Positions 44,004-53,069 of a stretch of DNA of 64,000 nucleotides are shown in pieces; positions within the stretch are counted from its first letter, which is position 1, and each line of letters begins with the position of its first letter. A program made the translations under genes and the position numbers. The DNA is from Streptomyces violaceusniger (GTDB taxonomy: Bacteria; Actinomycetota; Actinomycetes; Streptomycetales; Streptomycetaceae): contig BJHW01000002.1 in NCBI GenBank assembly GCA_005405945.1, positions 434,001-498,000 of the forward strand. The letters run 5' to 3'. The notes beneath the pieces were generated by a model. That model saw nothing but the letters and a program-made list of their open reading frames with translations, was not told the DNA's origin and did no database searches.

Positions 44004-44456
44004 GTGAGCGCGGTGACCGTAGCACGGCAGCAGCAAAGCCAGTATCTGGACCGGGCGAGTTCCAGCGCCCTGGTCGACGTGGTCGACCTCATCCTGGACA
44101 AGGGCCTGGTCATCGATGTGTATGTGCGGGTGTCCCTGGTGGGCATCGAGATCCTGACCATCGACGCCCGTATCGTCGTCGCCAGCGTGGACACGTATCT
44201 GCGGTTCGCGGAGGCGACCAACCGACTCGACATCGCCCGCAGTGGCACCGAAACCCATGGTCTGCCCGGCCTCATGGACCAGATCCAGGAGGGCGGCGGC
44301 AAGAAGAAGACCAAGGGCGCCCTGGAGGGCGTCAAGGAATCGGTCTCGGACCTGCTCCAAGGCGATGACCACGAGGACCGGGAACCCGAGGCCGAGGAGC
44401 GGACGAGGCCCCGGCACACCAGGGGTTCCCCCAGCCACAGGGAGCGCGAGCGGTGA
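44004..44456 (+). CDS. gvpA: Gas vesicle structural protein GvpA
   Basis: The ~55-residue shell-protein core is clear: SSALVDVVDLILDKGLVIDV, YVRVSLVGIEILTIDARIVV, ASVDTYLRFAEATNRLDIA. In the family this small amphipathic protein builds the gas vesicle wall. Here a charged C-terminal tail brings it to 150 residues, twice the cyanobacterial length. Start GTG 44004, or GTG 44013. Its stop overlaps gvpF. Confidence 0.88.
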   Translation: MSAVTVARQQQSQYLDRASSSALVDVVDLILDKGLVIDVYVRVSLVGIEILTIDARIVVASVDTYLRFAEATNRLDIARSGTETHGLPGLMDQIQEGGGKKKTKGALEGVKESVSDLLQGDDHEDREPEAEERTRPRHTRGSPSHRERER

Positions 44457-45241
44457 TGGCCGAGGACGGACGTGCCTGCTATGTGTACGGGGTCGTCACG
44501 GGCGACCGGCCCGATGAGTCGGTCAAGGACCTGCCCGCCGTCGGGGACCCGGAGGCCCCGGTGACCCTGGTCCGCCAGGGCGGCCAGGCCGCGGTGGTCA
44601 GCGAGGTGCCCGTCGACAAGCCACTGGGCACCCCCGAGGATCTGCGCACCCACGCCAGGGTGCTGGACCACCTGGCCGCGCAGGGCTCGCCGGTGCTGCC
44701 GTTCCGCTTCGGCACGGTGGTGCGGGACACCGCGGCGGTGACCGACGAGCTGCTGACCGAGGGGCATGACGACTTCGCCCGCGGCCTCGACCGGCTCCGC
44801 GGCCGGACGCAGCTCACCGTGCGGGCCCGCTATGACGAGGACGCGGTGTTGCGCGAGGTGGTGACCGAGCAGCCGGAGGCCAGACGGCTCCGCGACGAGC
44901 TGCGGGGGCTGCCCGAGGACGCCGGCTACGAGCAGCGGATCGAGCTCGGCCAGCTCGTCATGGACAGCATCGCCGCGAAGCGGAGCGTGGACGCGCTGGA
45001 GCTCGACCGGCGGCTGGCGCCGTACGCGCTGGCCTCGGTGTCGGAGGAGCCGGCGTCCCCCGAGGGGCTGGTCAACGCCTCGTTCCTGGTGGAGGACGCG
45101 AAACGGCAGGCGTTCGAGGAGGCGGCCGAGGAGCTCGCCGCGCACTGGCACGGCAGGGTCCGGATGCGTCTGCTCGGCCCGCTGGCGCCGTACGACTTCG
45201 TGGCCGACGCGACGCTCGAGGGGAAGGAAGGCGACGAGTAG
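44456..45241 (+). CDS. gvpF: Gas vesicle protein GvpF (GvpF/GvpL family)
   Basis: A ~261-residue GvpF/L-family protein: RACYVYGVVTGDRP, DHLAAQGSPVLPFRFGTVVR, LTVRARYDEDAVLREVV, NASFLVEDAKRQAFEEAAEE and a C-terminal LLGPLAPYDFVA. GvpF is a minor vesicle component thought to act in nucleation or GvpA handling. ATG 44456 shares bases with the gvpA stop; GTG 44453 is an alternative. Confidence 0.9.
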   Translation: MAEDGRACYVYGVVTGDRPDESVKDLPAVGDPEAPVTLVRQGGQAAVVSEVPVDKPLGTPEDLRTHARVLDHLAAQGSPVLPFRFGTVVRDTAAVTDELLTEGHDDFARGLDRLRGRTQLTVRARYDEDAVLREVVTEQPEARRLRDELRGLPEDAGYEQRIELGQLVMDSIAAKRSVDALELDRRLAPYALASVSEEPASPEGLVNASFLVEDAKRQAFEEAAEELAAHWHGRVRMRLLGPLAPYDFVADATLEGKEGDE

Positions 45242-45243
45242 TC

Positions 45244-45495
45244 ATGGGACTGTTCACCGGCCTGGCCACGCTGCCGCTGGCCCCGGTGCGGGGCGTCGTC
45301 TGGATCGCCGAGCGGATCCATGACGAGGCCCATCGGCAGCTGTACGACCCCGAGGTGATCAAGCAGCGGCTGGAGGAGGTCGCGGAGGCCCGGGAGAGCG
45401 GGGAGCTCACCGAGGAGGAGGCGGCCCGGGAGGAGGACGAGCTGGTCCGCAGGCTGATGTCCCAGGGGCCGCCCGACGGGGGCCTGGAGGTATGA
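45244..45495 (+). CDS. gvpG: Gas vesicle protein GvpG
   Basis: 83 residues: LPLAPVRGVVWIAERIHDEA then a charged helix with RLEEVAEARESGELTEEEAA. Matches GvpG in size and pattern; assembly factor. 2 bp after gvpF. Confidence 0.9.
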   Translation: MGLFTGLATLPLAPVRGVVWIAERIHDEAHRQLYDPEVIKQRLEEVAEARESGELTEEEAAREEDELVRRLMSQGPPDGGLEV

Positions 45496-45498
45496 GCC

Positions 45499-45933
45499 GT
45501 GCCCCGCGAACGGCCCCGCGAACGGCCCCGCGAGGAGCGGCCACGCGCCCGGCCCCGTGAGGAACGGGACCGGAGCGAGCGGGAGCCCGAGCCGGAGCGG
45601 GACCGGAGCGAGCGGGAGCCCGAGCCGGAGCGGGACCGGAGCGAGCGGGAGCGGCCCCGCACCCGGCGCCCCGCCCTCGTGGCCCGCGACGCCGCGCGCA
45701 GCGCGGCCCGCCATGTGCAGGGGCTGACCGGGCGGACCCCGGAGGGCGTCACCTCGCTGGAGCGCACGGAGGACGGCTGGACCATCGGCATCGAGGTCGT
45801 CGAGACCCACCGGATCCCGGACTCCACCGACCTCCTCGCCGAGTACCAGGTCGAGCTGGACGACAGCGGCGAGCTCGTCTCCTACCGCCGCACCGAGCGC
45901 TACTACCGGGGCAGGGCGGAGAACCGGACATGA
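45499..45933 (+). CDS. gvpO: Gas vesicle protein GvpO
   Basis: 144 residues. The C-terminal ~85 form the GvpO domain (AARHVQGLTGRTPEGVTSLE, GWTIGIEVVETHRIPDSTD, LLAEYQVELDDSGELVSYRR). The first ~55 residues are disordered and built from repeats: PRERPRE-type, then three DRSEREPEP-type units coded by a 33-bp DNA repeat at 45565-45655. GvpO is needed for gas vesicle formation in haloarchaea and may be regulatory. GTG start at 45499; the stop overlaps gvpJ. Confidence 0.9.
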   Translation: MPRERPRERPREERPRARPREERDRSEREPEPERDRSEREPEPERDRSERERPRTRRPALVARDAARSAARHVQGLTGRTPEGVTSLERTEDGWTIGIEVVETHRIPDSTDLLAEYQVELDDSGELVSYRRTERYYRGRAENRT

Positions 45934-46322
45934 ACCAGAGCTCCGACTGGAACCCGCCGGTCCGGCGCACCGGCGGCGCCCGCGAACCCGCCCGCCGGGG
46001 CGCCGAGCCGTCCAGCCTGGCCGACATCCTGGAGCGGGTGCTCGACAAGGGCATCGTCATCGCGGGCGACATCCAGATCAATCTGCTGGACATCGAACTG
46101 CTGACGATCAAGATCCGGCTGCTGGTCGCCTCCGTGGACCGGGCCAAGGAGATGGGCATCGACTGGTGGGAGCACGACCCCTCGCTCTCCTCCGGCGCCC
46201 GGGACGTCCTGGAGGAGAACGAGCGGCTGCGGCGTCGCGTCGGCGAGCTGGAGGACGGCCGCGGCGCGCGCCGGGAGGACGACCACGGGACCCAAGGCGC
46301 GGAGCGGGAGGACGAACGGTGA
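45930..46322 (+). CDS. gvpJ: Gas vesicle protein GvpJ (GvpA-like)
   Basis: 130 residues with a GvpA-type core: SLADILERVLDKGIVIAGDI, QINLLDIELLTIKIRLLVAS, VDRAKEMGIDWWEHDP. The DWWE ending is typical of GvpJ, a minor shell or tip protein, as opposed to GvpA. A coiled, charged tail follows. Start overlaps gvpO (ATGA) and stop overlaps gvpL. Confidence 0.88.
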   Translation: MNQSSDWNPPVRRTGGAREPARRGAEPSSLADILERVLDKGIVIAGDIQINLLDIELLTIKIRLLVASVDRAKEMGIDWWEHDPSLSSGARDVLEENERLRRRVGELEDGRGARREDDHGTQGAEREDER

Positions 46323-47157
46323 ACGGTTCCCTCGCCATCTGGCTGTACGCGGTGACGGCCGCCCCCGGAGAGGCCGCCCCCGGAGAGGCCGCCCCGGAGA
46401 GGCCGCCCCGCCGCGCGGGCTCACCGGTGTGGCGGACGAGCCGGTGCGCCTGGTGGAGAGCGCGGGGCTGGCCGCCGTCGTGGGCTCCGTACCGCTGGCG
46501 GACTTCGACGAGGACGCGCTGCGCGACCATCTGGAGGACCTGGAGTGGCTGGAGCGCACCGCCCGCGCCCACCACCGGGTGATCAACGGCGCGGCCCGTC
46601 ACGGTCAGGTCATCCCGCTGCGCTTCGCCACCCTCTACCACGACGACGACCGGGTCCGCGCGATGCTCCGGGAGCGCCGGGACGACTTCACGGCCACGCT
46701 GCGGCGGGTGGCGGGCCGCACCGAGTGGGGCGTCAAGGCGTATGTGGACCCCAGGTCCTTCCTGCCCGACCCGGACGAGCCCACCGGCGGCGAGGGGAGC
46801 CCCGGAACCGCCTATCTGATGCGGCGGCGGGCCCAGCGGCAGGACCAGGAGACCGCGCATCTGCGCGCGACCGAGCGGGCGGAGGAGATCCACGCCTCGC
46901 TCGCCGCGCTGGCGGTGGCCACGGCCGCCCATCCACCGCAGGACACCGCGCTGGCCGCGTACGAGGGGTGGATGGTGCTGAACAACTCCTATCTGGTGCC
47001 CGACGCCCTCAGCGAGGAGTTCACCGCCCTGGTGACCGACCTGGGGGCGCGCTACCCCGCCGTCACCCTGGAGGTCAGCGGCCCCTGGCCGCCGTACTCC
47101 TTCACCGCCCCGCCGAAGCGGGCGGAGGACGCCCAGCCGGAGGAGACGCCGTCGTGA
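46319..47157 (+). CDS. gvpL: Gas vesicle protein GvpL (GvpF/GvpL family; one frameshift as sequenced)
   Basis: Second GvpF/L protein: SLAIWLYAVTAAPGEA at the start, then RLVESAGLAAVVGSVPLADF, HGQVIPLRFATLYHDDDRVR, WGVKAYVDPRSF and a C-terminal VSGPWPPYSFTAPP. The break lies in a tandem repeat, three copies of GCCCCCGGAGAGGCC at 46376-46419, in which the third copy lacks one C. Adding it restores about 279 residues. GTG 46319 overlaps gvpJ. Confidence 0.87.
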
Positions 47158-47377
47158 CCCGTGCGATCGAGCGGCGGGAGGTGGCCCTGGTCGACCTGCT
47201 CGACCGGGTGCTCGCCGGGGCGTGGTGATCGCGGGGGAGATCACCCTGAGCATCGCCGACATCGACCTGGTGCGGATCTCGCTGCGCGCCCTGATCGCCT
47301 CCGTACGGGTGGAGAACGAGGAGGGGTGGGAGGGGGATCGCCATGACCGCCGTGAAGGGGGCCGCCATGACGGATGA
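47154..47377 (+). CDS. gvpS: Gas vesicle protein GvpS (GvpA-like; one frameshift as sequenced)
   Basis: A short GvpA-like protein: REVALVDLLDRVLAG, then after a lost G near 47214-47220, GVVIAGEITLSIADIDLVRI and SLRALIASVRVENEEG. In the restored frame it has about 74 residues and ends at 47377, overlapping the start of gvpK. Without the correction it stops after 24 codons. GTG 47154 overlaps the gvpL stop. Confidence 0.8.
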
Positions 47378-47672
47378 CCGCGCTCCCCGGCGGCCCGGCC
47401 GGCGGATCGAGGTGGACGAGGAGTCGGTCCGCCGGAGCCTGGCCGGTCTGGTGCTCACCATCGTCGAGCTGCTGCGGCAGCTCATGGAGCGGCAGGCGCT
47501 GCGCCGCGTCGAGCAGGGCGGCATCAGCGACGAGCAGATCGAGGAGCTCGGGCTGACGCTGATGGCCCTGGAGCGGAACATGGCCGAGCTGCGGGAGCAC
47601 TTCGGGCTGACCGAGGACGACCTCAACCTGGACCTGGGCCCGCTGGGCCCCCTGCTGCCCCGGGACCGCTGA
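47343..47672 (+). CDS. gvpK: Gas vesicle protein GvpK
   Basis: 109 residues: VDEESVRRSLAGLVLTIVEL, LRQLMERQALRRVEQGGISD and the conserved DDLNLDLGPLGPLLP ending. A GvpK assembly protein. ATG 47343 has GGAGGGGG upstream; ATG 47367, also with a good site, is possible. Last gene of the gas vesicle operon. Confidence 0.92.
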   Translation: MTAVKGAAMTDDRAPRRPGRRIEVDEESVRRSLAGLVLTIVELLRQLMERQALRRVEQGGISDEQIEELGLTLMALERNMAELREHFGLTEDDLNLDLGPLGPLLPRDR

Positions 47673-47796
47673 CCGGCCCCGCCTGAGCCCCCGGCCGACC
47701 CCGGCACAACCCCCGACCCGGCCCTGACCAGGCAGTCCGGCGCCGATTGGCGAGACACCCGGGCCGGGCCCGGCGGCCGCCGAGTAATGTGCGGGT

Positions 47797-48888
47797 GTGG
47801 GGATCACGCTCAACCTCCAGCGCGCCCAACCGGCCGATGTGCACGTCGGCCGGTCACCGCTGGCCGAGCTCATGTCGGTGCTGCACATCATGGCCGAGCC
47901 CGACCACCACCCCGAGGCCCAGCGCTGGACGCGGCGGCTCGGGACGGCGCTCGCCCCCTCCCTCGCCCATGAGATGAGTGCCCTGTCCCCGCTGTGGGCC
48001 CGGCTCCGCTGCCGGCTGCTGTTCCCGCTGGAGCTCCCGCTGGACCAGCCCTTCGAGGACGAGCTGCGCCATCTGGAGAAGCTGCCGCTCGAGGAGTTCG
48101 TCGGCCTGTGCTCGCAAGGGGTGCTCGGCTTCCGCGAGGCCGTGCCCCCGGCCACAAGCCTGCTCACCGACCCCGGGGCCGCCGAGCGCTATGTGGAGCA
48201 GTGCGAGCGGCGCTCCTTCCGGCGGGGCGAGCTGGCCCACGACCTGGTGGCCTCGCCCGAGGGGCTGCGCGACCGGCTGCTGTGCTTCCTGGACTCCTGC
48301 GCCGAGGCGTTCTTCGCCTCCGAGTGGCGCACGGTCCGCGACCGGCTGGAGTCGGCCGCCGCCCGGGTCCGTACCGACATCCGGCGGCGCGGTCTGGCCG
48401 AGGTGCTGGCCGGGCTCAGCCCCACCGCGGTGGTCTCCCGGGGCGGCTCGCGGGTGCGCTACGACAAGCTGGCCGTCGCCGAGATCGAGATCGGCCCGCG
48501 TCCGCTCTTCCTGCTCCCCTCCGTCCATGTCTGGCCGCATCTGACCGTCAAGGACGAGGAGTGCCACCCGGTGGTGCTCCAGTTCGCCGCTCAGGAGGAC
48601 GGCACGGCCGACCAGCTCACCCAGGCCGAGCTGCGGGCCCGGATGTCCGCGCTGGCGTCCCTGGGCCGGATGGAGCTGTGCCGCCATCTGCTGGGCGAGC
48701 CCATCACCACCTCGGAACTGGCCCAGCGGCTGGGCCTCGCCGATACGCAGGTCTCCCGCACCCTGCGCCAGCTCAGGGAGGCCGGGCTCATCGAGTCCGA
48801 GCGCGAGGGCAAGTACGTCTACCACCGGCTGGCCACCAGCACCCTGCTCCGGCTGGGGCAGGACGTGCTGGCGACCATCATGCGGTGA
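47797..48888 (+). CDS. ArsR-type transcriptional regulator with DUF5937-like N-terminal domain
   Basis: A 363-residue protein. The N-terminal ~270 residues resemble DUF5937 (SPLAELMSVLHIMAEPDHHP, FLDSCAEAFFASEWRTVRDR), and the C-terminal winged helix is ArsR-like (ITTSELAQRLGLADTQVSRT, EAGLIESEREGKYVYHRL). No metal-binding Cys set is visible. GTG 47797 has no ribosome site; TAATGT 10 bp upstream could be a -10 box, so the mRNA may be leaderless. Targets unknown; it stands convergent to the CocE operon. Confidence 0.85.
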   Translation: MGITLNLQRAQPADVHVGRSPLAELMSVLHIMAEPDHHPEAQRWTRRLGTALAPSLAHEMSALSPLWARLRCRLLFPLELPLDQPFEDELRHLEKLPLEEFVGLCSQGVLGFREAVPPATSLLTDPGAAERYVEQCERRSFRRGELAHDLVASPEGLRDRLLCFLDSCAEAFFASEWRTVRDRLESAAARVRTDIRRRGLAEVLAGLSPTAVVSRGGSRVRYDKLAVAEIEIGPRPLFLLPSVHVWPHLTVKDEECHPVVLQFAAQEDGTADQLTQAELRARMSALASLGRMELCRHLLGEPITTSELAQRLGLADTQVSRTLRQLREAGLIESEREGKYVYHRLATSTLLRLGQDVLATIMR

Positions 48889-48909
48889 CGGCCGTACGCC
48901 GACGGCTCG

Positions 48910-50810
48910 TCAGCCCGGCTGGGTCCACAGCAGCACCGCCGAGGGGTGGTCCGCGTCCATGTGGACGCGGTTGGTCGCCACCACCTTGCGGCGGCTCACC
49001 GCCTCCGGCACCCCCGTATTGGAGTTGACGTCGAACCGGGGGAAGTCGCTCGAGGAGATGTCCACCCGCAGCCGGTGCCCGGCCTCGAAGCGGTTGGCCG
49101 TGTCCGGCGCCGGGATCTCGATCTCGTAGATCTCGCCCGGCTCCAGCGGCTCCGGGCGCTCGAAGGACTTGTGGAAGCGGCAGCGGAAGATGCCCTCGGT
49201 GAGGTTCATCGCGAAGCCGTGCGGATAGTCCTCGTTCGGCGGGTGCACATCGACCAGCTTCACCGTGAAGTCGGTGTCCGGCGCGGACGAGGAGATGAAC
49301 AGCCGGGCGGTGACCGGCCCGGCCACCACCAGCGGCTCCTCCAGCGGCGGGTGGCCAGCGAGATCACATCGGGCCGGGAGTTCAGCGGCAGATACGGCGG
49401 GCGGGCACCGTAGAACCGCTCGTCCGGCACCTGGTCGAAGGCTCCGCCGACCATCACCGGCTCGCCCGAGGTGACCTGGCCGCCGAGCGTCGGCACCGGG
49501 TCGTTCGGGTCGAAGTCGTACTCCACCCAGGCCCGTGCCGACGTCGGCAGCTTCCGGCTCAGCTCGCCCGAGGTGTGGCAGTAGAACGCGGTCTCCCGGG
49601 TCCCGGCCGGGGGCCACTGGGTGTCGGTGTGCCAGCGGCCGCCGTGCCGCATCCGCCCGGCCCCGTCCCGCCGGCCGTCCCCGCCGCCCATCAGGAAGTA
49701 CTGGACCCGCGGGATCGACTCCGGGTCGCCGTCCCCCAGCACCGCGTCGAACCAGCGCTGCCGGAAGGACAGATACGAGGTGTCGACGTTGCCGCTGAAG
49801 GTGGCGGCGGGCCCGAAGTCCACATCGCCGGCGAAGGTGACACAGCGCAGCCCGTGTTTCCACGGCCCCATCACCAGATACGCCGGGGACCGCTTGAGCC
49901 GGCCCATGGCGGTGAAGTTCTCGATGGTGGAGCGGACGTACGGGTCGTACCAGCTCGACATGTGCAGCGTCGGCACATCCGGGAAGCGGTCGTAGTGGCC
50001 GCGCCCGTAGATGGCCGGCTGGCGCCAGTACGCCCCGAAGGCGTCATGCCGCCACTGGTCCAGCAGATAGCGCTCGTAGCTGTCCACCTGGCGCAGCGGT
50101 GAGACACCGGTCCGCCACGGCAGCACGGTGAACCAGTCGCGCAGGTCCGTCCCCGCGAACGCCTTGCGCACCAGCGGGTCCCGCTCCGCCTCCGGGCTCT
50201 CCTCGCCGTGCCGGAAGGCCCAGGTGATCTGCTTGAGCTCGAAGGCGCCGCCCATCCGCATCCCGGCCTCGTAGGCGCTGGCGAAGCCGCCGGAGTCCAT
50301 GAACATCGCGGACAGCCCGGCGGGGGACTCGGCCGCGGCGGCCGTCTGGGCGTGGGCCGAGTAGGACACGCCCATCATGGCCACCCGGCCGTCGCACCAG
50401 GGCTGGGCGGCGATCCAGTCGATGGTGTCCGCCCCGTCCGGCCCCTCGCCGAGGTACTTCACGAAGGTGCCCTCGGAGTCCCCGCGGCCCCGGCAGTCCT
50501 GCCGCACCACGTGGTACCCCGCGCGGACGAAGAACGCCGAGGTCTCCTCCGGCGTCGGCACCGGCTCGTCGTGGCGGCTGCGGTCGGAGTCGCGCATCTG
50601 CCGGCGGCCGTACGGGGTCCGCTCCAGGATGACCGGGCGGGGCCCCGGCCGCTCCTGGTCGGTGAAGAGATCGGCGGCCAGGACGATTCCGTCCCGCATC
50701 GGAACGCGCAGGGTGCGTCGCCACACCCGCTCGTCCAGCAGGCGGGCGGGCTCCTCCCGGGCCGCCCGCCCTCTGCCGCCGGTCGTTTCGGTCTGACTGG
50801 TTCGTGCCAT
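48910..50810 (-). CDS. CocE/NonD family hydrolase, X-Pro dipeptidyl-peptidase type (one frameshift as sequenced)
   Basis: A ~634-residue alpha/beta hydrolase of the S15 clan. It begins RTLRVPMRDGIVLAADLF, has HVVRQDCRGRGDSEG, the nucleophile in MMGVSYSAHAQ and a cap and catalytic His region around MGPWKHGLR. The frame breaks near 49350 (ACCCGCCG); one C restores LEEPLVVAGPVTARLFIS and the C-terminal jelly roll to 48910. No signal peptide. Last in the run permease - ATPase - M19 dipeptidase - binding protein - CocE, so it may cleave an ester or peptide taken up by that transporter. Confidence 0.87.
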
Positions 50811-50818
50811 GGAAGGTC

Positions 50819-51763
50819 TCACTGGGTCTGGGATTGCTTGGATCCGTTGAGGGCGATCTGGTCCCGGGTGACGGTGGACAGCGGCAGCCCCCACTGGCCG
50901 AAGAGCTTGGCGTAGGTGCCCGATTCGTACAGCTTCCGCAGCCCCTTGACGATCACGGGCGCGAGCCCGGCGTCCTTCTTGGCCTGGATGCCGTAGATGG
51001 CCGTCGCGGCGGGCAGGCCCAGCATGTCCTTCAGCTCGAGCGTCTCGAAGCGGTCGTGCGAGTTCTGGCTCACCGAGGTGTTGGAGGCGCTGGGGGCGGC
51101 CACCGCCTCCACGCGCTTGCTCTGCAGGGCCAGCGAGGCGGCGGGCAGATCGGTGTAGAGCTTCACGTCCACCGACGGCTTGCCCTTGGCGGCACACCGT
51201 TTGTTCTGCGCCGCGAGCACGTTCTGCGTTCCGGCGCCCTTCTCCACGCCGACCTTGTGGCCGCAGACCTTGAGGCCGTTCTTGGGGCGGAAGGAGCCGT
51301 CCTTGAGCACCATCATCGTCACACTGCTCTGCGCGAAGTCGGCGAAGTCCACCTCCTTCTGGCGCTCGATGAAGTCACCGGAGGGCGCGCTGAGGTCGAT
51401 CCGGCCGGACTTCAGCCCCGGGATGACCGCGTCGAAGTTGGTCCGCTCCATCTTGATCTTTATGTCCAGCAACGAGGAGAGCTGCGCGGCCAGGTCGGGG
51501 ACCAGACCGGTGATCTTCCCATCGGACTCGAAGGTGACGTAGGGCGCGTACTCGCTGACGCCCATGATCAGCGTCTTCTTGGTGTAGGCCTGGGGCACCT
51601 CGGCGGCCAGCGCGCTGTCCTTGGGCTCGGGGGCGAGCGTGACCGCCGGACGGCTCTTGCTGTCCTTGCCGTCATCGGGGGTGTCGTCCACCGAACAGGC
51701 CGACAGGCCGAGCGTCAGAGAGGCCAGCAGGGCGCATGCGGCGACATGGGGACGGTTGCGCAT
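50819..51763 (-). CDS. Amino-acid type ABC transporter substrate-binding lipoprotein
   Basis: A 314-residue family-3 solute-binding protein. Lipobox LSAC ends the signal sequence (Cys near residue 23). The mature part shows TLIMGVSEYAPYVTFESDGK, ITGLVPDLAAQLSSLLDI, IPGLKSGRIDLSAPSGDFIE and AGTQNVLAAQNKRC. Unusually the order in the operon places it after the dipeptidase. Ligand unknown; amino acid or dipeptide is likely. Confidence 0.9.
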   Translation of the reverse strand: MRNRPHVAACALLASLTLGLSACSVDDTPDDGKDSKSRPAVTLAPEPKDSALAAEVPQAYTKKTLIMGVSEYAPYVTFESDGKITGLVPDLAAQLSSLLDIKIKMERTNFDAVIPGLKSGRIDLSAPSGDFIERQKEVDFADFAQSSVTMMVLKDGSFRPKNGLKVCGHKVGVEKGAGTQNVLAAQNKRCAAKGKPSVDVKLYTDLPAASLALQSKRVEAVAAPSASNTSVSQNSHDRFETLELKDMLGLPAATAIYGIQAKKDAGLAPVIVKGLRKLYESGTYAKLFGQWGLPLSTVTRDQIALNGSKQSQTQ

Positions 51764-51816
51764 GGGTGCTCCATTCCGGGAGGTGGGGGGTGGCGGATGC
51801 GGGAGTACGGGACCGG

Positions 51817-53069
51817 TCAGCGGCCCCAGACGGTCTCGGCGACGCGCCGTACGTTGCCTCCGGCCAGCTTGGCCACGTCCGCTTCGGAGTAGCCGCGGTC
51901 GAACAGCCACCGGATCATGTTGCCGACGGCCTCCGCGGGGTTCTCACAGCCCCGTACGTACTCGACCTCCTCGTGCGGCGGCAGTTCGGGGGCCTTGCCG
52001 TCGTGCGCGTCGTCCTTGCCGAAGAGCGGGGCGAACGTCCGGTGCCAGGCCGTGTGATCGCCGAAGTTGGTGTCCGGGCCGAAGGCCACGTGGTCGATGC
52101 CGACCAGATCGATACAGCGCTCGATGTGCTCCATCACCGAGTCCAGATCGTGCCGGGGGTGCCGGGCGGTGACGGTCGTGTGCGGCGCCGCCTCGACGCC
52201 GATGAACCCGCCGGACCCGGCGCAGGCCCGGATCACGTCGTCGGGCTTCATCCGCGGGGTCGGCCACAGCGCCCGGGACCCGGCATGGGTGATCACCACG
52301 GGGGCGGTGGAGCGGCGCACCGCGTCCAGGGCCGTGGCGTCTCCGCTGTGCGAGACATCGACGATGATCCCGAGGTCGTTCATCCGGCGCAGCGCCCGGC
52401 GGCCGAGCAGGGTCAGACCGGTGTCCCCGGCGTCGGCGAGCCCCGAACCCAGCTGGTTGCTCTCGCTGTAGACCAGGCCGAGCAGCCGTACGCCCAGACC
52501 GTAGAGCAGATCGAGCCGGTCGATGTCATTGCCGATGGGGGAGGCGGACTCCAGGGTCAGCACCACCCCCACCTGGTGGCCGGCCCGTGCCCGGTCGGCC
52601 TCCTCGAGGGTGCGCACGGGCGCCACCAGCCGCTGATGGGCGAGGTCCGCCTGGCGCATGGCCAGGTCGCTGACCGCGTCGTCCCAGTCCCAGGGGGCAT
52701 GGGAGCGGATCATGCTCACCGCGGCCGGGCCGCCGTCGAAGAAGAGGTCCACCCCGAGTGGGCGATGCCCTCGTAGGGGATCGACTCCCGGCCCTGGCGG
52801 CGGTACGCGGCGAAGTCCCCGGGGTCGGCGGGGCGCAGTGAGAGGTGGTCATGGGCGGAGATCACCAGATGGCGCTCCTCGAAGTCCCGCGCGCGGACCT
52901 CGACCTCCTCGCTCCACTCCAGCGCGGCCCCGGGGACCCGGCCGAGCGCGGGCGCCAGCTCGAAGGCGCGGTAGTCCTCCCCGGCCTCCAGGTACTGGTA
53001 CGAGCGGTAGGAGTCCCACAGCTTCAGGCGCCGGGCGGTCTTGGCGGGCAGGGGGAGTTCGGTGCTCAT
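51817..53069 (-). CDS. Membrane dipeptidase, peptidase family M19 (one frameshift as sequenced)
   Basis: A ~417-residue metallopeptidase. The N-terminal segment has the metal motif in LVISAHDHLSLRP; after a missing G near 52757 it continues LFFDGGPAAVSMIRSHAP, GVVLTLESASPIGND, GIIVDVSHSGDATALDAVRR, PVVITHAGSRALWPTPR and VAFGPDTNFGDH. Renal-dipeptidase relatives cleave L-D or L-L dipeptides. ATG 53069 overlaps the transporter ATPase stop (ATGA), tying peptide cleavage to uptake. Confidence 0.88.
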
